From Aegilops tauschii subsp. strangulata (lineage: Eukaryota > Streptophyta > Magnoliopsida > Poales > Poaceae), in the NCBI RefSeq assembly GCF_002575655.3, contig NC_053036.3, forward strand, positions 160,680,627-160,744,626: 64,000 bases of DNA, in the 5' to 3' direction. The position numbers and the translations under genes were made by a program. Shown here one piece after another: positions 46,591 through 57,956 of this stretch (position 1 is its first letter; every line of letters starts with the position of its first letter). The notes under the pieces are model-generated. The model was not told the DNA's origin. It was given only the letters and a program-made list of their open reading frames with translations, and did not search any database.

Positions 46591-47746
46591 TTTTCTTTAG
46601 AAAAAGAGGATGACTCCCGACCTCTACATCGAAAAGATGCATGAGGCTATTTTATTGATTATTCTTGAGGACTTTATAAAGCAGTACAACAATATACCTG
46701 AATCCGCCATCTTGACAACATTTGCCGCTACTCCAATATGAAGGGATGCAAGCTGGGCCAAATACCCAGACCTGTCATCTAAGCCTAACATCTAAAGCCG
46801 GAGGCCCCGACCAAGCCACATACCGGGTCCGGGGCACAAACCGGTCCGACGCACTCACATGTGTCGTCGCCATCATCTTCCACTGGTCCATCTTCAGAGC
46901 AGATTGAGGTGCCAACCTTGACAGGTGTCTTCGCCATCGACGCCACCAGGACGCCAAACGACGACCTCCACCTACGCGAGTCCATCTTCAAGCAACGGAC
47001 GCAGATCCATGCTAGGATAGGGTCGCACCACCGCCATTGCCCACCACCCACAATCGCCACCCAGCCCCAAGGTTCCCAAAAGCGGCGCCTTCAAGAAGGG
47101 AACGGCGCCGTGAGCGCCGTCGCCGCCCAACGAAGTTAGGGCTTTCGCCCGGGAGACCTAGGGGAAGGGGAAGTGAGGGGATCAGTCCATACCGACGCCT
47201 CCAAGGAGGGGAACGACGCCCTCAGGCGTCGCCGTCGACGCAGCTGGCCATGGCCGACCAGGGATTTCGCCCGAACTAGATCCCCGCCACCAGCAGAGCC
47301 TCCTGTACAGAACCGGTGACCCAAGGAAGCGCGGCCCGACGAGGCTGGCCCGTACGCCGATCAGGGGAGGAGGGGAGGCGCCAGATCGCGCGCACCGGCC
47401 ACCGCAGAAACCGCCGCCGGCCGCCAACGACCACCGGATCCCGCCGCCCGCGCGGCCGGGACGCCAGATCCACCGCCCGCACGGCTGCTAGCCGGTCGTG
47501 CCTTGCCAATGGAGTTGCCGCTCCAGATCCGGGGTTCCCCACGCAGAGGCAGGGCAACCGAGGCCCCACCGCCACCATCCTTGGCGCCCCGGGCTTACCC
47601 GGCGGCTGCCTCAGGCGGCGGCGAGGAAGGAAAGAGGAGGAGGGGCGGCTAGGGTGGAGGGTGGAGGGGGGAGGAGGAGGAGGGGCGGCTAGGGTTGGGA
47701 GGGAGGAGGAGGAGGGGCGGAGGTAGTGTTCTGCTCTACCCAGCAA
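46591..47746 (-). mobile_element. Retroposon with 16 bp target duplication, LINE-like
   Basis: The 16-mer CTTCTTCTCCTTGGAT flanks it perfectly (46575..46590 and 47747..47762). The plus strand begins with a T-rich run (TTTTCTTTAG) just inside the left copy, so the element reads on the minus strand and ends in an A-rich tail. The 5' part is very GC-rich and resembles a plant non-LTR retrotransposon leader. There is no reverse transcriptase, so it is internally deleted or non-autonomous. Open frames in the GC-rich part (for example 47276..47803) are not convincing genes. Confidence 0.75.
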
Positions 47747-47762
47747 CTTCTTCTCCTTGGAT

Positions 47763-48380
47763 AGTTCGATAAAATCAAGAGCTAAAACATCTGATGCTCT
47801 CATGTTTCTTTTTCTTTCTTTCTTTTTTTGACATCATGCTCTGCGTGTTTTTTTAGTGAAACGTGTTTCTTTTTTTGAGTGATTGATCTTCTGCATGCTC
47901 GGATTGGGGAGCTCCTATGCAACGTTTCATGCTCAAATTAGGGGGCGGAGAGAGCCGCGCCGCGCGCCGCTTTGTGGGGTTCCTCTTGCCGTCCTTCGGC
48001 TCCGACGACATCGGGTCTATGACGGACGATGACGACCAGCCGCTCGCCGCGGATGCTTACTCCACGAAGAGCCGCCGAGACTAAGGGGAAGCGACCCGCG
48101 AGTGAGTGGTGAACTCTAGCCGCCCCCGTATGATTAAATTTGGTTTTTATGTTTAATTAGCTATGATCGGCATTTTGTATGAACTGTGTGGACGTCCGAC
48201 CTCGGAATTGCTATAATCGATGTTCTTTGCACGCGTTTATATGAAATAGAGTAGGCGAATTTGGCGTGTGTGGTTGTGGACCGTGAGAAAAGACAACTAT
48301 CTGGGCACCGCCAGTGAGGGTGCCCGGACGCGTCCGCGGGCATTCGGGGTACATCTTGGGTATTGCAGTGGTAGATGATC
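47763..48380. other. Unassigned sequence with a short GC-rich coding-like patch
   Basis: Around 47940..48085 the plus strand encodes GFLLPSFGSDDIGSMTDDDD and then a short run ending KSRRD before a stop. This might be an exon remnant of a repetitive gene, but I cannot identify it. The rest is featureless. Confidence 0.3.
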
Positions 48381-48383
48381 TAA

Positions 48384-48734
48384 GGGCATCCAACAGCAAT
48401 CATCAAAGGGACATCATTAAATGTCCATGGATAGTTGGACGGGCGCTGGCCAACTAACCATATCCATCAAATGTCCGTCTCTTATTCAAGGAAGAGAGGA
48501 GAGAGAAGGAAGGGATAAGGAAAAGTGGATTTGTGGTGGGGTTCGATGGTGGGTTGATGGTGTCAGTGGATATCTGTACTCCCATAGAACTCCCCCGAGT
48601 TTAAGAATGGTTTGTGGGATTTCGCACATTCCGACCAATCCGCAAAAAGTTGATGAATAACGTTGGATGACTACATGTGTCCACATCGTCCTGTCCGAGC
48701 ATATAAAGATTTGGTAACCCTGTTGGAAATGCCC
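48384..48734. mobile_element. Tourist-like MITE
   Basis: 351 bp, inverted ends GGGCATCCAACAG and CTGTTGGAAATGCCC, and the TAA target duplication on both sides (48381..48383 and 48735..48737). TAA/TTA duplications mark PIF/Harbinger-derived Tourist elements. No coding capacity. Confidence 0.88.
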
Positions 48735-48737
48735 TAA

Positions 48738-50060
48738 GGATCAGACCTACCACTCTAGCTAGCGCTACAGTATATACACACATGGGTTGGTTGTTTTTCC
48801 TTTTCTTTGACCTTTTTTAATATACAATTTATTGAACTAATTATACAAACAAATTCGTTAATTTTCAAATTGTTTTGTGAATTTTACAACGATGTTCATG
48901 AATTAAAAAAATCATGAATCTAAAAATGTTCCAAATTTAGTAAGTGTCAACAAAGGAAGAAATTGTTCATCAAATTTGTAAAATGAAACTCAATTTGAAT
49001 TTTTCGTGAATTCATACAAAACCTGAATTTGAAAAATGTTCATGGATTCAAAATATTGTTTGTAATTCTTTCAAAAATTTAGAAAATGTTGGTGAATTAA
49101 AAAAATTCCACAATAAAAACAACTCATAATTTGAATAAAATGTTCTTGATTCAAAACAATTTCGTGAATTTGAAAATGATCATGAATTCTATGATTATTT
49201 GCAAATTATTATTGTTTGCTAATTAAAAAAATGTTCGTGAATTTGACAAATGTTTCCGACTTCAAAATGTTAGCAAAATTGAAATAGTATTCATGGTCTA
49301 GAAATTGTTCTAAAGTTTGCGAAATTTCTACCAATTCAGAAAATATTCGTGTGTTGGAAAAAAATGATGTGAATACATTGAAATTAAAAATGATCATGTA
49401 TTAGGAAAATATTCATAAATTTAAACGGCTGAGGCCTATGAGCACTTCATTTCCAAATGGGTTGGCCCAAGTTCCTACGATAGTGTGCAATCCCAATGAG
49501 TATTTATTGCTATAAGCAATATTGTATCATTTGCGGGTTAGAAGGGGCAAATCCTATTGGACACATTCTGCGTCAAATAGATGACCTTTCACACAGAGGA
49601 GTGAAGCGAACGCTCGGGGTGGACCGGTCCATTTAGCTAGCGTACAGAGTATAAGGATTTTGTGAAACTTTTCTTGTAGGGTGTTTGCCGGCTTTGGGAA
49701 CCTTTCATAAGGTTTCTACCATTTTTCTGATTATTTTTTGTTTTACTAAGACTCTTCTTTTCCCTTCTTTTCATTTAAAAAAAATGTCCTTGTCAAAAGA
49801 ATGTTCATGATTTTACAAACATGTTTGAACATTTTAAAACGGATTTTTGGTATTGATTGTGCTTTTAAAAAAATGTTCACGTTTTTTCAAAAAATGTTCA
49901 ATAGTTTTAAAATTGTTCACGAAATTTTTTGTTAATAAAACTTCTAAAAAATCTTCAGGTTTTACCAAAAATGCTCACATTTTCAAATAACATTCTGCAA
50001 TTTTCGAAAAATGTTATCAAAAACAATTGTTTTAAAATGAATATAACGGCGGCCTAAATT
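48738..50060. repeat. AT-rich repetitive DNA with ATGTTCATGAATT-like motifs
   Basis: The phrase AAAATGTTC.TGAATTT and its relatives recur dozens of times with many variants (48880..49430 and 49790..50000). Such sequence is common in Triticeae DNA transposon interiors, but I cannot place its ends or family. No gene seen. Confidence 0.55.
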
Positions 50061-50499
50061 AAATAGTAGGTAAAAATTGGACCCTACGGTATCTTGCGAA
50101 CACTCCGGCCCAATCAGGGATGCCCCTGTGCGAAACAGAGCTATCTTGCAATGAAGAACGTCAAACAGGATCCTATAATGACGTGCTTTGCGTCAAATTG
50201 CTCACTGAAATCAGTTGTTAGGGGTACCCTTTTGCAAAGGTCACTCCCACCCTCTCTGGTGGTGACAACTGGTGCACATGTACACCACTTGTTGCAACCT
50301 GGTAGTTTTGCCCTTTTCTCGTAGATTCATTTTCCCAAAATATTCTATCTTTTAAACCGTGCGTTCAAATCACGAACCGTTTTCACCGTTTGATGTTTCG
50401 CGTCATGAGCTTCAAAATTAGATCCGATATTAATAGGTTTCGATGATTTTCATGGAAAGATACAACTGAATAAAAACAACCACCAGAAGAAGAAGAAAA

Positions 50500-50720
50500 G
50501 GAACCCGAAAGTACAGTTGTGCTTTTCACATATTTGGGGAAGCATAACTGTGCTTTTTCCCTTTTCGAGAAGCACACACGAAAGCATATACCATGCCTTT
50601 TCTATTTCCATTCTCGTGCTAGCACACTCTTTGCTTTTTTATTTATCGAGAAGCACAGGTTGTTCTTTCTTGTGGAAGCACATGTTGTGCTTTCTTGTGG
50701 AAGCACATTTTTTGGCCAAA
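50500..50720. repeat. GAAGCACA/TGTGCTT short repeats
   Basis: Repeated pairs such as GTGCTTTCTTGTGGAAGCAC occur at spacings near 25 bp (50655..50710), with looser copies upstream. Each unit is close to palindromic (GTGCTT...AAGCAC) and could form a hairpin. Confidence 0.7.
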
Positions 50721-51967
50721 ACCTAGGAAACCAAGAAAAAGCCGAAAGAACAAAAAAAACGATAACACGCGCAAAAAGAAGGAAATCTCATGGGCGCGTC
50801 CAGAGCGCGACGCGTAGCGAGTGCTGAGTGCATCACTTGCACGCTCCGCTCCCAAGCACAAGAAAATGACCTCTGTGGGAACCCTCCACGGGGTAATCCC
50901 TATTTAGTTGCTCCCATTGTTCACCTCCCGCACAGGTGGCGCTCGGGCGGGTCGGCCCATTATCCCTAGATATTAGGGCAAGCGTTGTGTGTTTTCCTTT
51001 GTGTTTTACTATTTTTTAATCATTTTTTTGTATTGCAGAAAAACAAGAGATGCTTATTTATTTATTTATATAATAGTGGAAAAAATAAAAAATGAGAGCA
51101 TTGTTTTAAAATCATGAATATTGCTAGAATGTTTTGTGAATATTCATTTTTAAACGTGAATATTGTTTTCAAAATTTGAATATTTTTAAACACAAACATT
51201 TTATCAAATATTTTCTAATTTTTAGAGTTTTTATTTTTTTAAATGAAAAAGGATCACCCTTTTTAATCTGTGAACATTTATATGGGAAATTTTTTTAAAT
51301 GAAAAAATTTCTCAAAAAATTATGAACAATTTTTGAAAAGGGTAAAACCTGAAACTGAAAAAAAATGAAGAAAAGAACTGAAAAAGAAAACTGCTAAAGA
51401 AACTACAGAAAAACAAAAAACTGGACCGGAACCTTCTAGAGGGTTCCTAAAACCAGAAAACGGATCCAGTAGCAGCTTATTGGAATTTATTGGGCCAACC
51501 CATTCCTCCTGTAAGATTGTCTGACGCTTCTTCTTAGAAGGACCTGACGCACGGTTCCTGCGGTTTGCACGGGCACAAAGGGTGTGAAGCCGTAGCTCGA
51601 GGCAAACCCATGCGAACTTGGTCACCTCATATTGCACGCTGTGATGCTAGTATGTATTTCATGGAAACAGAGTGCAGAAGGTAAACTAAAATTCAATTCC
51701 ATGTAGTAGTAGTACAGAGAATGGGCATTTCACTTACCACACATGGTTAATAAAACACTGCACAACCCAAAGGCCCCCTTTGTATTCTCTAACCGTGTAA
51801 GAATAACGAACGCCGCCCGAATAAATCGGTGGACGACGCTGATACAGAAGACATCACCAACTCTTTTACACTTAGTTGTACACACCAATTTACAGGATAT
51901 ATGTATATCACCAGCACGTCAAGGGGAAAAGAATGCCGCTATGAATCTCTACCATGGTACTACTTTC
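50721..51967. other. Repeat-like spacer and probable 3' end region of the O-fucosyltransferase gene
   Basis: 50800..51350 is AT-rich repeat DNA similar in style to 48738..50060. 51500..51967 is mixed-composition sequence directly downstream of the gene's stop on the minus strand and may hold its 3' untranslated region. I could not fix a polyadenylation signal. Confidence 0.4.
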
Positions 51968-54900
51968 TCACTCTAGCTCCGCTATGTAGTTGGGTAGCTC
52001 ACCCTGGCAGAGGTACTCGTCGCAGTAGGACATCGACCCCCAGCCCCTCCGTAGCCGGAAGATATCCTCTGTGAAGGTGGAGCCTGATGACCCTATGAAA
52101 ACGTTCGACAAAGCACAGATTGTCTTGTCGAGCATGGCCTCGACCTGCATAAGCAATCGACACGGTTTGCTAACTGAACCATTGTCTCAATACGAGAACC
52201 AAGACAAAAGGAAGTGGATGGGAATTGATATATACCTGATCATCTCCACCCATGTGTTTTCTGTACAACAAGGCATCCCATTTCTCTGAACCTTCATGCT
52301 CTGGTCTTCTCACAAGAGGTACTTGCCGGTCATCGAAAACAACCAACGACTGCAGAAGATTCGTCTCACTCCCAGCAGCATCAGTCGACAGATATATTAC
52401 TGGGGCATTAGCTTTCTCAATGATCCGCAAGATGCATCCTGCTGCCTGAGGGATGGGAAAGAAGCAGCTCTCTTTCTTCACATTACTGCACGAAGACGAA
52501 AAAATATATCAATTAATGCCACACAGGAAAAGATAATTGCAAAGTACAATAATATTTGTGTGTGATGAACCGAAAGTCTCGGCAGATTTTCCATGCAATG
52601 AGCTGTTTTCTCATCAATAATCCCCAAAGAACCTCAAACATATGGTGCATACAGGTGCCATAACTACAATGACAAAATGCAAGGAGTAATTCACACAAGT
52701 ATGTGCTAGAGTTCGTGTCAATCCAAGCTCTAACCAAGTGTCAGCTTTATATATATGATTTCTTTGTAGTCATAAAAAAAAAGGGCAGCCCGGTGCATGT
52801 AGCTCCCGCTTGCGCAGGGTCCGGGGAAGGGTCCGACCACTTTGGGTCTATAATACGCAGCCTTTCCCTACATTTCTGTAAGAGGCTGTTTCCAGGACTT
52901 GAACCCGTGACCTCATGGTCACAAGGCAGCAGCTTTACCACTGCGCCAAGGACAGGAGCACTATTTCTTTGTAGTCATAGAGTAGGTACTAATTTCTTAC
53001 AGCTTGTAACCTTCAAGCACAGGAGCACTATTGCTATAGCACAAACTCAAAGAACCTAATGATGTGTTAGCATGAACTGAAAGCAGATAACAACTGTCTT
53101 GTCAAACATCATGCTTCTTTGGCATATATATCAGTGGATATATCCAAGATGGAAAAGCAAAAAATAGAGTTCACCTAAATATGTTTCTCTGAAATGTTGT
53201 GACATGGTGAAACAATGAGCCAAAGATAACGGACTAGTTCAGTTAACAAGTGAGGTCACGGAACTCACATGGTCAACCAAATAGATAGAAACAATTTATT
53301 ACACTATCAGGAACTGTTGACAAGGAAACTCATAATGCATACTATCAGGAACTGTTGACAACGAAACTCATAATGCATTGCTCATCTCTGTAGGATTTCT
53401 TTGGACATAGCTGTACTAAAATATCGAATAGTAAATTACGATTAAGTTTATGTTTTAACAAAAATAATTTTGTTTAACTGCTATAGAAAATTACCCCAAC
53501 CTGCGAGGTGCTGACTGGTGGTAAGTATTGAGCACTTAACAGAAGTGTATTATTGATGTATCAGGATGATAATGGGTTTGACATATGCTAACCAAATATG
53601 ACCCACAATGTGAGGAACCAAGACCAAGAGCAGCAAAACAAAAGGCAGAGCGCTCGTGAACTTTGGTGCACCCTCAGTAAGGTATCAGGAACTAAAGTAA
53701 AAATAACTCTTCAGAAATAACTTTGACCAGTAGAAGAGAAACTATATGCTATCTACATGAAGCTTACTCTATCATAAGGAAGGTATGGTTAATTTATAGT
53801 ATTAGCAGACACTTCATTAAAAGCCCCATCAAGACCGCCTATAGTAAATTTGGTCAGCTGTGTAGTAGTCAGACTTTGACTTATACAAATTTAACTGCCT
53901 AGATCTAAATGAAGAGCCATTCTTTATCAAAATAAGTGGCTGGTGTTGTGGACGAATTATCTAAGCAGACAAGTTTCATTTTCCAAAATTGCAATGTCTA
54001 AAGCAACATCAACCAAGCAATGACTAAAAGAGGATAATGTATGAGCAACCCGAACGGTCCAATTATAACAGAGATAAGCCAACTACTACTAGAGCTTAGA
54101 AACAAAATGCAGCCCTGTCAGCACGTTGGATCACAAGTTCCACAAACAACCTTAATACATGCATGTTGCTAAATATTGAGGTGATTGATTACTAATTAAC
54201 TGATATGATATCTTACCAGAACTTAAGAAAGCCATGTCGACGAAAATGCAAAGCAATGTAGTTTCCACCCAAGAAAGTCTGCACAAATCGCTGTGCGGTA
54301 AGCATTATGAGCCTGCTTGGTTGGATCAAAGTCTTGCATTTGTGAGCCAATGGACCACCAGGCTGCATAATCCACTCTTCCTCAGCATCAGCATAGAACA
54401 ACTCACCGACTGCAAGCACCTCAGCGTCTGTCGTGAACTTTGCCGTGATATCTGCGACATATCTCTTCTTTGGCACTTTCAGTTTTGCATCCTCTGGCCA
54501 AGCAGCCTCAATCTTCCCCATCGAAATCCCCACTGCCTTCAACTTCTTAATATGCTCCTCATCCATGTAACACGGGGGCGACGCCACATAACATATAAAT
54601 TGGTCGATGCTCACTTTCTTCCTTTTATCCACAAATTCCTCATAAGTAATCACAACCTTCCTTCCAATACAATCATTAATGTGGTTGATATCAAGCACCT
54701 TGTCGTACTGATAATCCACCTTCTGGCTGGGAACCACCAAGATCCGGCCCAGAAGTGCCGCGAAGAACATGTGCTTCTCCAAGCAAATCAAGTGGTTCGA
54801 CATTTGCCCAGAGAGACAGATGGCGAACAGGTACCGATTCTTCTTGGGATTCCACTCTATCGTCCGCCGGTTGTACGGCAGTTCCCTCCTCCTGCATCCG

Positions 54901-55475
54901 GGACCTGGCAGATCAAGATCCAAAGCATCATCCGTAGCATTGCCGACCCCAGAGTGGTGCGTTGAGAGGAGCGCCTCCTGGATCTCGCGGTTGATCTTGA
55001 TCTGGCTGAGGAGCGCAGTCTGGAGATCAGACAGCGAGACAGGGGCGGCGGTAGAGCTGTTGGTGGGCTCAGGGGCGGCAGTGCGGTTGAAGAGGCTGAG
55101 GAGGCCGGAGCGCTGGGAGCGGAGGAGGTAGAGGGCGTGGAGCTCGGCCTCGCGCATGCGGGAGGAGGCAAGGTCGGCGGCGGGCGAGGCGGAGGGTAGC
55201 CGGATGGAGGCGGGGAGAGACGAGGCGCCGCCGAGGGAGAAGAAGAGGATGATGAAGAGGACGGGGAGGCAGACGCAGCTGAGGAGATATCGGCGGGACC
55301 AGAGGACGCGGCCGAGGGATGTGGCCGAGGAGGGAAGCGCGGGGCGGAAGCCGGAGATGGAGATGCCGAAGGAGGCCCGGGAGCGGGAGGAGGGGGAAGG
55401 GGGCTTTGTGTGGTTCTGGGGGACGAGGGTCTCGAGGTCGTCGTCCTCGTCGGAGACGGAGGGTTCGCGGTCCAT
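51968..55475 (-). CDS. O-fucosyltransferase-like type II membrane protein
   Basis: Three exons: 55475..54217, 52485..52236 and 52144..51968, giving 561 residues. Introns (1731 and 91 bp) have GT..AG ends: donor TTCTG/GTAAGAT with acceptor TGCAG/TAATG, and donor ATCAG/GTATAT with acceptor TGCAG/GTCGAGG. The reading frame is kept throughout. The protein has a short acidic cytosolic N-terminus, one membrane anchor at about 63..82 (YLLSCVCLPVLFIILFF) and a lumenal catalytic region. That region shows CLSGQMSNHLICLEKHM, HFRRHGF (about 409..415), VIYLSTDAAGSE and a C-terminal SSGSTFTEDI. This fits plant GDP-fucose O-fucosyltransferase family proteins, which transfer fucose from GDP-fucose, usually in the Golgi or ER. 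The exact substrate is not known to me. The start has a good context (GCCGCCATGG). It is the only clearly intact host gene here. Confidence 0.9.
52775..52962 (-). mobile_element. Au-type SINE in intron 1
   Basis: Minus-strand tRNA-derived head with an A box (TGGCGCAGTGG) and a B box (GGTTCAAGTCC), then TGTAGGGAAAGGCTGCG and GGTCGGACCCTTCCCCGG, ending GGGCTGCCCTTTTTTTTT. A 17 bp target duplication ATTTCTTTGTAGTCATA lies on both sides (52758..52774 and 52963..52979). The T-run end and sequence match Au SINEs of Triticeae. It is antisense-free, meaning the same strand as the gene. Confidence 0.93.
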
Positions 55476-55640
55476 GGCGGCGGAGGATAGGGAAGTGTCG
55501 GTGTAGGGTGGGAGTGGCGGGGCGGGAGGGTGGAGTGATGTTGGGGGGAAGAAGGGTGGGAAAGATGGAGGGTAGATGACGGTGACCGTCGAACGGTGGG
55601 GATGACTGTCGTCTACCTTCGCGTACTAGGCAAAGCTGAT
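55476..55640 (-). promoter_or_regulatory. Probable 5' untranslated and core promoter region of the O-fucosyltransferase gene
   Basis: On the minus strand the 100 bp before the ATG are CT-rich (CCACCCTCCCGCCCCGCC), common for plant leaders. I see no clear TATA box. A near-palindrome GACGGTGACCGTC lies at about 55578..55590. Confidence 0.4.
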
Positions 55641-57641
55641 GATAGATGGATAGAGCAAGTCCAACCGACTCTTCTTAACCCAAAAAATGCCAATGATTAT
55701 TACAGAGTAAAAAACATAAGGTCATATACTCTTTTTTTACATCTAAGGTTATCCTTCTTTCTTTAAAGTCGGGAGATCTCAAATTCATCGAGAAAGAAGA
55801 GAGTTGCCTGGTAATTAGCGAAACCCGTCACAACATGCTCGTAAAAGCAAGGGCATCTTAGGTGACCTAAAACCCCACATAAGAACGCACACACCGTCGA
55901 GGAGAAGAGCAACGTCAAGGTTGCCATTCGGTGCCACCGTCATCACTCCTCCGCGAGCCAGCGACTCCGACTCTACCATCGACGACCACCAATGTAGCCT
56001 GCACCGCAAACATGCATCGAGACTTGCACCGGCGAATGCCAAACAATCCGCAGCATGCACCGACGACCAGCAGCCCCGACTTTGTCGCCGAGGATTGTTG
56101 GAGAAAAAGAATCAAGCCGGTGCTGGAACCAGAACCCACCACCTATCTCGTGTCATCGTCACCGCGAAGGCACCTCCTCGATAGCTCCTACTTTAGGAAG
56201 ACAAAGTGAGGCACGAAGACCCCTCGAACACGCCGGATGAGACCGACTACCAAAACTCAGTTGCAACCCAACTCCGCCCGAAGTCGCCATTATTGCCACG
56301 CAAGAAATCGCGCAAGCATCCACATCGTCGGACAGACACCTACCAACCGCAATGATGCGAGCGTCCAGCCCATGGAGCGCGCAAACGGGGCTAGTGCTTT
56401 TTAAGGCGATGCCCTAAAGAGGTAAGCAACAATGCCGACGCCCTCGCCTGACCCGACCGGGCCTTAGGCTTTCACCGAAGAACTAGAACCAAGGGTGTGC
56501 AAAAGGGTAGACTCCATGGCGGTGCCTCTAAGGAGGTGACACAACGTCCACGGACACCGAGGTTGTTGACTAGCAAGAGCCCGACAAGCTTTCACCCGGA
56601 TCACCGGCCAATAGCACATCCCCACTCACCGCATCTCCGCTGGCCCGCACACCACCCATGAAGCCATCGCGCTATGACCAAGTAGAAGCCACCACATTCC
56701 TCGTCACCGGCCAGAAGAACTAGCGAGCTAGATCCCCCCGAGTCTCGTCAAATATGGCGCCCACCGCACCGCACCACTACGCAGCCGCCGCACTCCATGC
56801 AACCTGTCACCCCTCGTCGCATTCACGCCGGAGACCAGGGTCCCTAGCCAGGGAAGACTGCCAACGGAGCCATAAATGGTCCGAGATGGACAGATTCGGT
56901 GAGCCGCCATATCCCGCGACTAGATCCAACACGATTTTGCATAGGTGAAAAAGGGGGGCGCCACCCCACCTAGACCCGCCGGAAGGGAGCCACCACGCGC
57001 TGCGGAGAAGGCTCGTTGACATCAAGGACACACGTTGTGAAGTGGCCATGAGAGGGACAAGCATCTCCCACCGTGAGGGCGCACCAACCACACAAGGAAA
57101 TACCCCCCCCCCCCCCCCGGTAACCACCTCTCGGTTGGGCTTAGCCCGCCGGCATTCTTGAGCGGCGGCGAGGTAGGAGGAAGCAGGGAAGGGGCGATGG
57201 AGGCTAGGGTTCCTCCCGAGCCTCCGCCAGGAGCGATGTGAGTGTGGGATACTGACTTTTTTCGGTCCTATGCTTCTCAATCCATTATGAATGTGTCAAC
57301 ATAGTCCTCAAACTTCAAAAGTGTATATTTCGGTCCGAATTTTTTAAAGTCGTTCATCAAACAATTCTAAGATGTCTGAGTTAGCTCTGATATGATATGC
57401 TCGTGTGGTACATTGATCGTGGCCACTTTGATAGGATTTTTATAAAAATTTAAATATATTGTATGTAACAGAGCAAAGACGTATGCAGTATGTCGGTGGG
57501 TTCTCAAAACAATGATGTTGTAACTGGTCACCTACATAAAGAGCAACCATGGGTGATAGTGCAATATCCCGGGCTACCTTCTTTGTAGGGAGCCAGGCAG
57601 CAGGCCTACCAAGGGGCCCAGAAGGGCCATCAAGGAGCTGG
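55641..57641. repeat. GC-rich unclassified repeat region upstream of the gene
   Basis: 55840..57250 is GC-rich with many short open frames on both strands and no convincing protein. Its right part shares phrases with the retroposon at 46591..47746, for example GGGCTTA.CCCGCCGGC, GCGGCGGCGAGG, GGAAGGGGCG and GGCTAGGGT. A related retroposon leader on the minus strand is therefore likely. A C-run lies at 57103..57118. The margins 55641..55840 and 57260..57641 show nothing I recognise. Confidence 0.4.
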
Positions 57642-57956
57642 TGATACGTCTCCAATGTATCAATAAATTTTTTATTGTTTCATGCTATGATCATACCACT
57701 TTTACACATTTTTGGCATCAATTTATATTATTTTGCTAGACTAGCCTATTAATTTAGTGCCTAGTGCCAGTTCCTGTTTTTTTTTTGCATATTTTCAATT
57801 TCGCAGAAAATCCATATCTAGGAAGGTCCAAACAGGATGAAATTTACGGTGATTTTTGCATGTGAATCTTCTCTTCCCTTATTAATTCTTTCATGAATTG
57901 CATCATTGACCAATGTTATGTTCGTCAACTTTCAATAAATTTTACCACTTATACTT

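Noticed and set aside
47276..47803. 175-codon frame in GC-rich DNA
   Set aside because: It crosses the retroposon's target duplication and has a fully open opposite strand, so composition explains it.
52870..52960. tRNA-like sequence
   Set aside because: The A and B boxes belong to the tRNA-derived head of a SINE with its own target duplication; it is not a tRNA gene.
54234..55506. Plus-strand frames of 243, 120 and 116 codons
   Set aside because: They are antisense to exon 1 of the O-fucosyltransferase-like gene and have no motif.
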